A stretch of 64,000 bases of DNA from Acidobacteriaceae bacterium. GTDB taxonomy: Bacteria; Acidobacteriota; Terriglobia; Terriglobales; Acidobacteriaceae. Positions 16,393 through 24,829 of this stretch are shown here, in pieces. The stretch covers positions 372,001 through 436,000 of the forward strand of contig JAOAPN010000002.1 of assembly GCA_025462885.1 (NCBI GenBank), given 5' to 3'. The translations under genes and the position numbers were made by a program. The first letter of the stretch is position 1, and each line of letters opens with the position of its first letter. The notes beneath the pieces are model-generated. The model saw nothing but the letters and a program-made list of their open reading frames with translations, had not been told where the DNA came from and did no database searches.

Positions 16393-16805
16393 TGCTGGGC
16401 CTGGGGAGCTGGGGTTGGGGCTGGTTGGGTTGGGTTGACGAGGAAGCGCAGGGGTGTCAGCGGACCGAGCGGGGTGTACTGCAGGTCGACGAGGTGGGCC
16501 TTGTCGAGCGGAAGGCTTTCCATGATGGCCTGGGCTTCTTCGGTGGTCTTGCAGTTGAGGATGAAGACGACGCCCTTGCCGTCGGAACGGCCGTACCAGT
16601 TTTCGATCTTGCCATTGAGGTAGAGGCGGACGGTGTCTTTGACCTCGTCGGGCATGATCTTCATCCGCTGGGCCTGGTCGGTGCCGGGCTTGACGGTGAG
16701 CATCACGAGGACGTGGGTGGTTGGCGGCGGAGGTAGGGTCTGGGCGTTCAGTATGGTGACGGTGAGGGCGAGGGCAGCGAGGGTGCGGAGGGAAAGACGG
16801 AGCAT
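16389..16805 (-). CDS. Secreted YCII/muconolactone-isomerase-like small protein
   Basis: A 138-residue protein with a signal peptide (about 1-23, ending ILNAQ) and an alpha/beta ferredoxin-like domain resembling YCII or muconolactone isomerase families (VLVMLTVKPG... at 32-41). It ends in a Pro/Ala/Gln tail. The ATG at 16805 has AAGGAG at good spacing; the longer frame upstream crosses the operator. It is the first gene of the MarR operon and is coupled to marR by an ATGA overlap. The function is unknown; export to the periplasm is unusual for this fold. Confidence 0.65.
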   Translation of the reverse strand: MLRLSLRTLAALALTVTILNAQTLPPPPTTHVLVMLTVKPGTDQAQRMKIMPDEVKDTVRLYLNGKIENWYGRSDGKGVVFILNCKTTEEAQAIMESLPLDKAHLVDLQYTPLGPLTPLRFLVNPTQPAPTPAPQAQQ

Positions 16806-16830
16806 GCGTGCGGTCTCCTTGGGATGCTTA

Positions 16831-16846
16831 AGTTGTATATGCAACT
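16831..16846. promoter_or_regulatory. Candidate MarR operator
   Basis: AGTTG-TATATG-CAACT is a perfect inverted repeat containing TTG-N6-CAA, a form typical of MarR/OhrR-type operators. It lies 26 bp upstream of the start of the YCII-like gene that leads the marR operon and in the 242-bp divergent gap to the LamG gene. Confidence 0.6.
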
Positions 16847-17047
16847 CATAAGCTCTGCAAGGAATTTATGCAATCGGTACCACTGTGGTGGCAACATTTG
16901 CCTGCATTTGGTTGTTGCCAAGGAGACCTTGTCGGATGCAGAATCTCGCGTGGCCGGTCCGACCACTTCCTTCGCAGCGAACAGCGCCCATCGGGGCCGC
17001 AGCGCATGAGGCAGCGGAATCGAGGGCGGGCACTGAGGGATCTCTGG

Positions 17048-20000
17048 ATGCGTCGAAATACTTCGCTTCGTTTTGTTTACGGCCTGATGGTGGGTTCGGT
17101 GCTCCTTGGTTCCTCCGCTGCGATGCTGGCTCAGACCCAGGAGGGCGCGGCGGTACCGGAGCCGGGATTGTTGTTCTACCTCTCCGGCGACCATGGGTTG
17201 ACGGCTGATTTTGCTTCGGGTGGCGACGTGAAGCCGAACTATCAGACTGATGTGAAGATCCTTCCGGGTGGAGCGAAGGGGTCGTACATTCAGTGTGGGA
17301 ACAACCAGTTGCTGTCGTACTGGGCTCCGGGGAACATCTACGCGCAGCGAGGCACGCTTTCGTTCGACTGGCGGGCGCGCGATCCACTGGACGAGACGGA
17401 GTTTCCGGTCTTTCGCGTGGGGTACGCGGACCACTCGAGCTGGGACATGGTGTGGATGCGGATCGACTGGAACGGGCACGGGTTCGATGCGTTCGTGACG
17501 GATGTGAATTTGGGTCGGACGCGGGTGTCGTACACGATGCCGGAGAGGGCCGGGGGAGAACGTCCCAAGGGAGACCAGTGGATTCACCTGGCGCTGGCGT
17601 GGGATGAGACGCGCGGCATCCGCTTCTATGTGGACGGCAAGATGGTGGAGGAGAAGGCGGCTACGGGCCGCTTCGATACGGGGCTGGACCAGTTTGGGCC
17701 GCACTCGCGGATCATCTCGCCGCAGGGGGTGGAGAGCAGCTACAACTTCGACCGTGGCGGAGATTTGGATGAGTTGCGGATCTACGACCGGATGCTCTCG
17801 GATGACAATATCGCCGGGCTGGCGAAGCAGGAGACGCCGCGAAGTATTCCTGCGGTTACGCGGTCGGTTGTAGCTGACGCTGCGCCGAGTGGTGGGTCGG
17901 ACGAGAGCTGGCGGGAGGAGTGGTGGCATCGTTACGGGTGGAATCGTCCGGGGGATGTTCCGATGGTGCTGCCGGCGGGTGCGACCACGGTTCGCAAGGT
18001 GGAGATTCATGACGCCTACGACCTGAAGCGCTGGTGGTGGAAGGGCACCGACGGGATTCGGGAGACGACCTGGCCGGGGGTCTATAACCGCTCGAAGCTG
18101 GTAGGGCGGTTCGACTATTTTCAGTTGCCGGATTGGGATTGCTATTCGCTGTCAGGCAAGTCGGTCACATTTACTTTGCCGGATGAACCTTGGAATCACC
18201 TGGAGATTGAGGGTGGGGCGTGGGGGAGTGTGGCGCTGCTGACTCCGGGGGCGGGCAAGGCGGGAGCGGTGGCGGATCCAGATCAGCACGATCCCTCGCC
18301 GATGCTGGCGAAGACGCTGTTCGAACGCCCGAAGGGGCAGGAGCGGACCAGCAACCAGTTGAGCGAAGCGGTGACGGGAGAGAAGGTGCGCTTCACCAAC
18401 GTCGAACAGGAGTGGCCGATCGGCGAGTTCGCGGCGTACTACGTGCATCCCGGCGCGGAGCCGGAGGGCTTGGTGAAGCTGCGCTACAGAATCTCAGGAC
18501 GCGGCAATCCGGCCAACAATCCTTCGCTGGCTCCGCTGACGGCGTTCATTGCGGGACGGTTTCCGGCGGATGAGCGGGCGACGATGGTGGCGGCTCCCGC
18601 TGCTGGAATTCCCGGAGGAGCGCGGGCGATGGGGGTGATGGCTCAGGCTTCGGCATCGAGCACGGCCGAGGGCCGGAGCCTGCCGCTGGTGCATGTGCTG
18701 ATTCCTTCGGACTTCCGCACGATTCCGAACGCGGAGCGGGGGACGGCCTACGACTGGGAGAACATGCATGCAGGACTGGATGGCATCGCGATCGATCTGC
18801 CAGCACTGAATTTGAAGGCGACGCACGGCGACGTAATCCCGATGAATGTGCAGATCAAGGATCCGCTCTGGCCGATGCGGGACATGCTGAACTTCAACTT
18901 CTCCGTAAAGCCGGGGGAGGCGCATACGCTCTGGCTGGATACGCGCGACCGGATTCTGCCCAACAGCAAGAGCCTCTACCTGACGATCGCTTCGGCGAGC
19001 GGCGAATTCGGGCCGGCGGCGTTGGAAGGTGCGGAGGTGCGGCTGGTCTTCAAGCCGTATAGGGAAGCTCTGGCGGAGCATGTGAGGGACCGACTGACGC
19101 AGGTTCGGGATAACTACGCCAACATGACGGAAGAGTCGGTCAGCTCGCGGCGGCTGAATCTGTTCAACCGCTTCGACGGGGACATTACGGACCTGCTGCG
19201 GGTGGATCCGGAGAACGACCTGGGGCGGAAGTACTGGAACGAGATGAGCCATGAGCAGGTTCGTCCGCCGTTTGTTTTGCCGACGGCTCCGGCGGGTGTT
19301 CCGGAGTGGGCTTTCCTTCAAGTGAAGGATCTGGGCATGTTAAAGGACCTGATCGGTTGGTACGTCGATAATCGGCAGATCTCGAATGGGGAGTTCGGCG
19401 GCGGGCTGTCGGATGACAGCGACTTCCTGAACTGGTGGCCCGGGTTGGCGATGATGGGAGCCGATCGCGAGAAGTTCAAGCACTCCTTATTGAAGACGCT
19501 GGATGAGATGTACCGGCAGGACATGTTTGCGAACGGGATGGCGAAGGCGCAGTACGACGAGCTGCACAGCTACGAGGACGGCATCAACGTGCTGGGCGAG
19601 GCGATGATGGTGGACTTCGGAAGTCCGAAGCAGTTGGAGCGGGCGATGGAGACGGCCCGTAGGCTGGAGTGGCTGACGGGGAAGAACTCCGCGGGACAGC
19701 GGCAGATCCGTTCCTCGTACTACAGCGGGACGAAGATGGCGACGGGTGGAGTGTGGGGTTGGGCGAAGGGGCGGTCGTACTTTGTCTTCCATCCGGCGTT
19801 GGAGCTGGTGCTCTATAACGGAGCGCCGGAGACCCGGAAGATGGTGCTGGAGGTGGCGGATGGATTTCTGGCGCATCGGCACAAGGATGCGAACGGCAAG
19901 TACAGCATGCATTACACGGTTAACTTCAAGACGAATGAAGACCTCCCGGGCAGTCAGGATCCGTGGTTTATTCTTTGGGCGGCGTACCGGTGGACGGGAG

Positions 20001-20998
20001 ATAAAAAGTACCTGGTTCCGTTCGAGGACGATCCGTCGGCTGCGCTGAAGGCGATCAACTCCGACGCGCTGAACATCCTGAAAGTGAAGGAGACGTGGGG
20101 CAAGGAGGCCATCGCTGGGGTCTCAGGGAAGAGTGCGGCGTCGGTGGCGAATGAGCCGGCGCACCAGTTGGCGTGGCAGGTGACGGGCGATACCGGCTAT
20201 CTGAAGAAGGTGTATGCGTCGCAGATTCAGACGGCGACGGAGCGCGAGTTCATCAATCGCGAGGGGAGTCTGTGGATCGATCGGGTGTACTTCAACAACG
20301 GAGAATTGCAGCGCGGCCGGCTCGGTGGAGTCGCCTTGATGCGGAACTACGACTATCCAGGGAATGTGGTGAGCTGGCGGTTCGCTGCTCCGGCGACGGA
20401 GCAGAGTGTGGCGATCCTGGTGCCGGAGGGAACGCCGGACCACATCAAGGTGATCGCTTACAACCTGGATTCGACGGCGGTGACGGCGCGGATGACGGGC
20501 TGGGAGATCGATCCGGGTAAGTGGGAGATCGTGCAAGGGGTACAGGGCGCGTCTGAGGCGACGCCGCTAACGGATGTGACGACGCGGACGGTGGAGTTTG
20601 AACGCAGCAAGGATGTGGAGATTACGTTCGCTCCGCGGGTGACCACGGTGATTGAACTGAAGTTGAAGACCAAGGGCGTGCCGTACTGGACGCGCGCCGA
20701 CCTTGGGATCGGGAAGGATGACGTCAAAGTGGACGGCGGGCGGATGACGGTGACGGTCCACAGCCTGGGGGCGGCGGACGCTCCGGCTTCGAAGGTGGTG
20801 CTGCGGGATAAGGCGGGGAAGGTCGTAGCCACGGGGAATGTTCCACGGCTGAAGGCTCCGCTGGACCTTATGCCTAAGACGGCGGCGGTGGTCTTGCCGG
20901 TTCCGTTGGGGGCGGATTGGACGGGTGGAAGCGTGACGGTGGAGTCCGGTGGGAAAGGTCCGGAGATCACGATGCTGAATAATCGGGTGGATTTCTAG
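17048..20998 (+). CDS. Giant secreted LamG-domain protein of unknown function
   Basis: A 1316-residue secreted protein. The signal peptide covers about residues 1-29 (ending AMLAQ). A LamG-like concanavalin jelly-roll follows (about 35-265), with the family's IHLALAWDE, IRFYVDGK and LDELRIYDR segments. The middle has beta-rich unassigned regions (about 300-730). From about 750 to 1060 the sequence is helix-rich (for example NWWPGLAMMGADR and WYVDNRQISNGEFGGG), resembling alpha/alpha-barrel polysaccharide lyases or hydrolases. The C-terminus is beta-sandwich-like. I infer carbohydrate binding and perhaps cleavage, not shown. The ATG at 17048 is chosen because it opens the signal peptide. The hairpin at 21087-21120 follows. 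Confidence 0.7.
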   Translation: MRRNTSLRFVYGLMVGSVLLGSSAAMLAQTQEGAAVPEPGLLFYLSGDHGLTADFASGGDVKPNYQTDVKILPGGAKGSYIQCGNNQLLSYWAPGNIYAQRGTLSFDWRARDPLDETEFPVFRVGYADHSSWDMVWMRIDWNGHGFDAFVTDVNLGRTRVSYTMPERAGGERPKGDQWIHLALAWDETRGIRFYVDGKMVEEKAATGRFDTGLDQFGPHSRIISPQGVESSYNFDRGGDLDELRIYDRMLSDDNIAGLAKQETPRSIPAVTRSVVADAAPSGGSDESWREEWWHRYGWNRPGDVPMVLPAGATTVRKVEIHDAYDLKRWWWKGTDGIRETTWPGVYNRSKLVGRFDYFQLPDWDCYSLSGKSVTFTLPDEPWNHLEIEGGAWGSVALLTPGAGKAGAVADPDQHDPSPMLAKTLFERPKGQERTSNQLSEAVTGEKVRFTNVEQEWPIGEFAAYYVHPGAEPEGLVKLRYRISGRGNPANNPSLAPLTAFIAGRFPADERATMVAAPAAGIPGGARAMGVMAQASASSTAEGRSLPLVHVLIPSDFRTIPNAERGTAYDWENMHAGLDGIAIDLPALNLKATHGDVIPMNVQIKDPLWPMRDMLNFNFSVKPGEAHTLWLDTRDRILPNSKSLYLTIASASGEFGPAALEGAEVRLVFKPYREALAEHVRDRLTQVRDNYANMTEESVSSRRLNLFNRFDGDITDLLRVDPENDLGRKYWNEMSHEQVRPPFVLPTAPAGVPEWAFLQVKDLGMLKDLIGWYVDNRQISNGEFGGGLSDDSDFLNWWPGLAMMGADREKFKHSLLKTLDEMYRQDMFANGMAKAQYDELHSYEDGINVLGEAMMVDFGSPKQLERAMETARRLEWLTGKNSAGQRQIRSSYYSGTKMATGGVWGWAKGRSYFVFHPALELVLYNGAPETRKMVLEVADGFLAHRHKDANGKYSMHYTVNFKTNEDLPGSQDPWFILWAAYRWTGDKKYLVPFEDDPSAALKAINSDALNILKVKETWGKEAIAGVSGKSAASVANEPAHQLAWQVTGDTGYLKKVYASQIQTATEREFINREGSLWIDRVYFNNGELQRGRLGGVALMRNYDYPGNVVSWRFAAPATEQSVAILVPEGTPDHIKVIAYNLDSTAVTARMTGWEIDPGKWEIVQGVQGASEATPLTDVTTRTVEFERSKDVEITFAPRVTTVIELKLKTKGVPYWTRADLGIGKDDVKVDGGRMTVTVHSLGAADAPASKVVLRDKAGKVVATGNVPRLKAPLDLMPKTAAVVLPVPLGADWTGGSVTVESGGKGPEITMLNNRVDF

Positions 20999-21086
20999 AG
21001 CCTTACGCGAAGCGTCCAATACCCCACGAAGTGGCGCCTGCCCGGCGTCAGGGCGCACTTACACACCAAGTCGGCGGGGTGCTTCG

Positions 21087-21120
21087 GCGGGATGGACGTT
21101 ATAAATAACGTTCATCCCGC
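21087..21120. terminator. Bidirectional hairpin between convergent genes
   Basis: A 34-base near-perfect palindrome: 8 bp of GCGGGATG pairing with CATCCCGC, continued by 8 more pairs with one G-T, closed by two A bases. It sits between the convergent LamG and rlpA genes. A long T-run is missing, but position and stability suggest a transcript end for both. Confidence 0.6.
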
Positions 21121-21213
21121 GCTGCTTGATCAAGGCGAAAGTACTACGCGATTTCGGGGGGTGTTCTGCGGACCTGCGTTGGAGCGCTGCGGAGGTTGGT
21201 GGCTCCGGATCGT

Positions 21214-21780
21214 CTAGCGAGTGCTCTGCGGTTCTGGCAGTTTTGCGGCGGCCATGTCTACTTCGGCTTCGGCGGCCTGTTTCTTGCTGAGGACATCCAG
21301 GCGAACATTGGCAATGCCGCTTCTGCGGATTCCCAGTTTCTCGGCTGCTCCGACGGAGAGGTCGATGACCCGCTCGGGGAAGAGAACGCCACGGTCGTTG
21401 ATGCGGACTACGACGGACTTGCGGGTGTGGAGATCGACGACGCGGACCAGAGTACCGAAGGGCAGGCTGCGGTGCGCGGCCGTCATGTCATTCATATCGA
21501 AGGTCTCGCCGCTGGCGGTCTTATGGCCGTCGAGGACGGAGCCGTACCAGGAGGCTACGCCGAAGGTGGCGCGTTGCAGAAACGAGAACTTCTTCCTGCG
21601 GGGCTGACTCTGAGTCTGATTTTGAGTCCAGGCATCGACGCCAGGAAGTTTCTGAATTGGCTGTTCTGAGACGGGTGCGGTGTAGGTGGAAGAGAGCGGT
21701 GTGGTGATACCCGGAATCGACATCATCATCAGGGCAACGACGGACGAACCTGCGAGACGAATTGTGTTTGTAAGACTCAA
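21214..21780 (-). CDS. rlpA: RlpA-family septal ring lytic transglycosylase
   Basis: A 188-residue exported protein with a double-psi beta-barrel (about 74-165). It carries the RlpA signature ASWYGSVLDGHKTASGE and the later RINDRGVLFPERVIDLS segment. The family cleaves glycan strands lacking stem peptides, often at the septum. A signal peptide is visible at the N-terminus (VVALMMMSI). There is no SPOR domain. The start codon is TTG, supported by AGGAG five bases upstream; no ATG in frame gives the full signal peptide. It is convergent with the LamG gene. Confidence 0.87.
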   Translation of the reverse strand: MSLTNTIRLAGSSVVALMMMSIPGITTPLSSTYTAPVSEQPIQKLPGVDAWTQNQTQSQPRRKKFSFLQRATFGVASWYGSVLDGHKTASGETFDMNDMTAAHRSLPFGTLVRVVDLHTRKSVVVRINDRGVLFPERVIDLSVGAAEKLGIRRSGIANVRLDVLSKKQAAEAEVDMAAAKLPEPQSTR

Positions 21781-21995
21781 ATAATCTCCTGGGCCGGAAT
21801 TGCTTTCCGAACTGGGGTTAAGTTTACTAGCGTGTGAACGGATCGCCTAATTAAATGAATGGTGCATGTTGTTGTAAATGAATGCTTTACAAGATTTTTT
21901 CAGGAAAATTAGGGGGTATACAGTCCTCCACTTGCATGTTTTGGGCTTCGAGGTAGTCTTACGCTCAGGCCAGTGTCGGATTTGGCAGGACTTTC

Positions 21996-23381
21996 ATGCA
22001 GCTTAGTACCCCCTCCTTTTTTGTTTTCTTTCTTGTCGCGTGGCTGGCTTACTGGTCTGCCGCGAAGTTTCGTGGCGCTCGGCTGGCAGTGCTGCTGGTA
22101 GCGAACGGGTTCTTTCTCGCGAAGTTTGGACCGCTCTATTTACTGCTGCCGGTGGCGGCGTCGATCGATTTTCTGGTGGGGTTGGGGCTGGCCCGCAGCG
22201 AGGGTTCGGCTCGGCGGCGTCTTCTGCTGGGAGTCTCGCTGGCGGTGAATCTGGCCCTGCTGCTTGCGCCCAAGGTGATGGCGCTGCGGCACGCGGGGCG
22301 GACTGGCTCGTGGATGGCGCTGCTCACGCTGAGCCTTTCTTTCTATTGCTTCCAGTCTCTGACGTACACCATTGATCTGTACCGGCGGGACGACGACGCG
22401 GTCGCGACGCGGAACTATTGGGCTTACCTGGGTGCGGCGCTGTTCTTCCCGGTGCTGGTGGCGGGACCGATCCTGCGGCTGCACGGATTTTTGAAACAGT
22501 TGCTGGCACCGCCGACGTTGAGCGAGTCGCAGGCAGGACGGGCACTGCTGCTGATCGGGATCGGGCTGATAAAGAAGCTGCTGATCGCCGACTTCCTGGG
22601 ACAGAATCTGGTGGGACGCGTCTTTGACACCCCTACCTTATATAGCGGGGCGGAGGTGCTGGCCGGGGTGTACGGATACGCGCTGCAGCTCTTCTTCGAC
22701 TTTTCGGGCTATACGGACATTGCGCTGGGGGTGGGGCTGCTGCTGGGGCTGAGGTTGCCGGAGAACTTCCGCCAGCCGTACCTGTCGGTGAATGTGATGG
22801 AGTTCTGGAGGCGGTGGCATATCTCGTTCTCCGAGTGGCTGCGGGACTACCTGATGGATTCGCTGCCGCAGCGGCGACGGGAGTTTCCGCTGCTCTCTTA
22901 TAGCTACACCGTAATTCTGACCATGATGCTGGGTGGGTTGTGGCATGGGCTGAGCTGGACGTTCCTCATCTGGGGAGCGCTGCACGGGGTGGCGCTGGCG
23001 GTGGTGCGGATCTGGAAACAGCGGCGGAAGGGCAAAAAGCCGACGGCGTGGGGAAAGGTTGCGGGGACGCTGGCGACGTTTCATTTTGTCTGCTTTACGT
23101 GGATCTTCTTCAATGCGTCTTCGGTGGGGAATGCGGTTGAGCTGCTGCAGCGGATTGGATCGAACACCTGGACGGTGGGAAATCTGACCCTGCCGGTGGT
23201 AGCGGTGATGGTTTTGGGTGCGGTGGCGCATTGCCTGCCGCTGCGTTGGCTGGATCGTTCCAGTGAGCTGATGGGGCGGGTGCCTTTTTGGTTGCAGGGC
23301 GCTGCGCTGGCGGGGTTAGTGGTGCTGATTCAGACACTTTCAGGGCGGGGCTCAGCTCCGTTCGTCTACGGGAGCTTTTAA
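21996..23381 (+). CDS. MBOAT-family membrane O-acyltransferase (AlgI/DltB-like)
   Basis: A 461-residue polytopic membrane protein of the MBOAT family, which passes acyl groups across the inner membrane onto polymers or proteins. About eleven spans are seen. The diagnostic block GGLWHGLSWTFLIWGALHG carries the two family histidines, His317 and His330, and the conserved FFDFSGYTDIALG and EFWRRWHISFSEWLRDY loops are present. It opens a five-gene operon: two SGNH esterases, a carrier protein and a KASIII-like enzyme follow with gaps of 2 bases or overlaps. This recalls DltB with DltC and DltD, or AlgI with AlgJ/AlgX. The acceptor is unknown; a cell-envelope polysaccharide is likely. Confidence 0.92.
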   Translation: MQLSTPSFFVFFLVAWLAYWSAAKFRGARLAVLLVANGFFLAKFGPLYLLLPVAASIDFLVGLGLARSEGSARRRLLLGVSLAVNLALLLAPKVMALRHAGRTGSWMALLTLSLSFYCFQSLTYTIDLYRRDDDAVATRNYWAYLGAALFFPVLVAGPILRLHGFLKQLLAPPTLSESQAGRALLLIGIGLIKKLLIADFLGQNLVGRVFDTPTLYSGAEVLAGVYGYALQLFFDFSGYTDIALGVGLLLGLRLPENFRQPYLSVNVMEFWRRWHISFSEWLRDYLMDSLPQRRREFPLLSYSYTVILTMMLGGLWHGLSWTFLIWGALHGVALAVVRIWKQRRKGKKPTAWGKVAGTLATFHFVCFTWIFFNASSVGNAVELLQRIGSNTWTVGNLTLPVVAVMVLGAVAHCLPLRWLDRSSELMGRVPFWLQGAALAGLVVLIQTLSGRGSAPFVYGSF

Positions 23382-23383
23382 CG

Positions 23384-24829
23384 ATGGCGTTCCCGAGGAA
23401 GACGGCTTTAGCCCTGGCGACCTGCGTGGTTGCGCTGGCGGTGGTGCATCTTGGCGTGCCGGGGAAGGGTCTCTCGCCGGAGGTGTTTGGGGAGGCGGCG
23501 CGGTTGCGCGGATTTTGGCCGCAGCCGACGGGCGCGCTCGATGCCAGGGTACCGCCGCGGCTGGCGATTCCTTCGCCTGCGCCGGGGGGGAAGGATGGGG
23601 CTCCCGCGAAGCTGGCTGCGGCTCGACCGGCGCTGGCGGATTTCCTGTTCGACGAGGGTGGATCGCTGGACGGGTTCTTCGATCGTCTGCGGCGGTTGGA
23701 GACGGGCGAGGGCGCGGGGCAGGTTTCGGTTCTGCACTATGGAGATTCGCCGACGACGGCGGATCTGATTACGGGGGATGTTCGGTCGCTGCTGCAGAAG
23801 CGCTTCGGCGAGGCCGGGTATGGGTACCTGCTGGTGGCGAAGCCGTGGGCCTGGTATGGGCATCGGGGGACCGATCTTTCGGACCACGGGTGGACCATCT
23901 CGACGGCGGTGGGGAAGGGACGGGCGGAGGCGTATGGGCTGGGCGGGGCGAGTTTTGTGGGTTCCGCGGGCGACGCGTCGAGTCACATCACGTTGAAGGA
24001 CGGTGCAGAGTCGGCGATCGAACTGGCGTACCTGGAGCAGCCGGGCGGCGGGACGGTTGCGGTGATGGTGAACGGCCAGATGATCGCCACTGTGGAGACG
24101 GCTGCGGCGGTGCGGCAGCCGGGGTGGCAGAAGGTTGCGTTACCGGCGGGGACGAAGGCGGTGGATTTGAAGGTCGCGAGTGGCCGGGTGGAGCTGTTTG
24201 GGGAGACCTTCTCACGGAGTCAGCGGGGTATTTTGTATGACAGCCTGGGGTTGAATGGAGCTTCGACGACGGTACTTTCGCGGGGCTTCGATACGGGTGT
24301 TTGGGCTACGGAGTTGCAGCACGAGCAGCCGTCGCTGGTGGTCATTAACTACGGGACGAACGAGAGCGGGTTTGGCGCTTTCGTCGACCATCAGTACGAA
24401 GGGGAGTTGCGATTGGCGATCCAGAAGGTACGGAATGCTCTGCCGAACGTCTCTATTCTGGTGATGAGTCCGATGGATCGGGGAGAGCGGAGCGGGATCG
24501 ATGAGATCCAGACGATGAGCACCATTCCGCGGGTGGTCGCGATCCAGAAACGAGTCGCGGCTGACATGCAGTGCGCTTTCTTCGATACCTTTAATGCAAT
24601 GGGTGGAGATGGGACGATGTCCCGCTGGTACAGCGGCAGCCCAAGACTGGTTGCCGGAGACCTGATCCATCCGACACCGCAGGGAGCAGCTATTATCGCG
24701 CAGATTTTTGTGAAGAGCCTTATGCAGGGGTACGACGGGTATCGGGGTAGGGCGGCATCGGCAACTGTTGCGCCTGTAGTTTCACCAGAGACGCCACAGG
24801 TTCGGACGACACAGGCTGTGCAGCCATGA
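23384..24829 (+). CDS. SGNH/GDSL-family periplasmic esterase or acetyltransferase, first copy
   Basis: A 481-residue protein with an N-terminal membrane anchor or signal (about 8-24). Its SGNH hydrolase blocks are in order: YGDSPTTADL with the Ser nucleophile near 125, GTNESG near 325, and DLIHPTPQG near 427 with the Asp and His. A beta-sandwich-like insert lies between blocks I and III. In MBOAT operons such proteins act outside the membrane as the acyl-transferring or esterase partner (DltD, AlgJ, PatB). The ATG follows the MBOAT stop by two bases with GGAG upstream. It overlaps the next SGNH gene by ATGA and is paralogous to it. Confidence 0.87.
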   Translation: MAFPRKTALALATCVVALAVVHLGVPGKGLSPEVFGEAARLRGFWPQPTGALDARVPPRLAIPSPAPGGKDGAPAKLAAARPALADFLFDEGGSLDGFFDRLRRLETGEGAGQVSVLHYGDSPTTADLITGDVRSLLQKRFGEAGYGYLLVAKPWAWYGHRGTDLSDHGWTISTAVGKGRAEAYGLGGASFVGSAGDASSHITLKDGAESAIELAYLEQPGGGTVAVMVNGQMIATVETAAAVRQPGWQKVALPAGTKAVDLKVASGRVELFGETFSRSQRGILYDSLGLNGASTTVLSRGFDTGVWATELQHEQPSLVVINYGTNESGFGAFVDHQYEGELRLAIQKVRNALPNVSILVMSPMDRGERSGIDEIQTMSTIPRVVAIQKRVAADMQCAFFDTFNAMGGDGTMSRWYSGSPRLVAGDLIHPTPQGAAIIAQIFVKSLMQGYDGYRGRAASATVAPVVSPETPQVRTTQAVQP

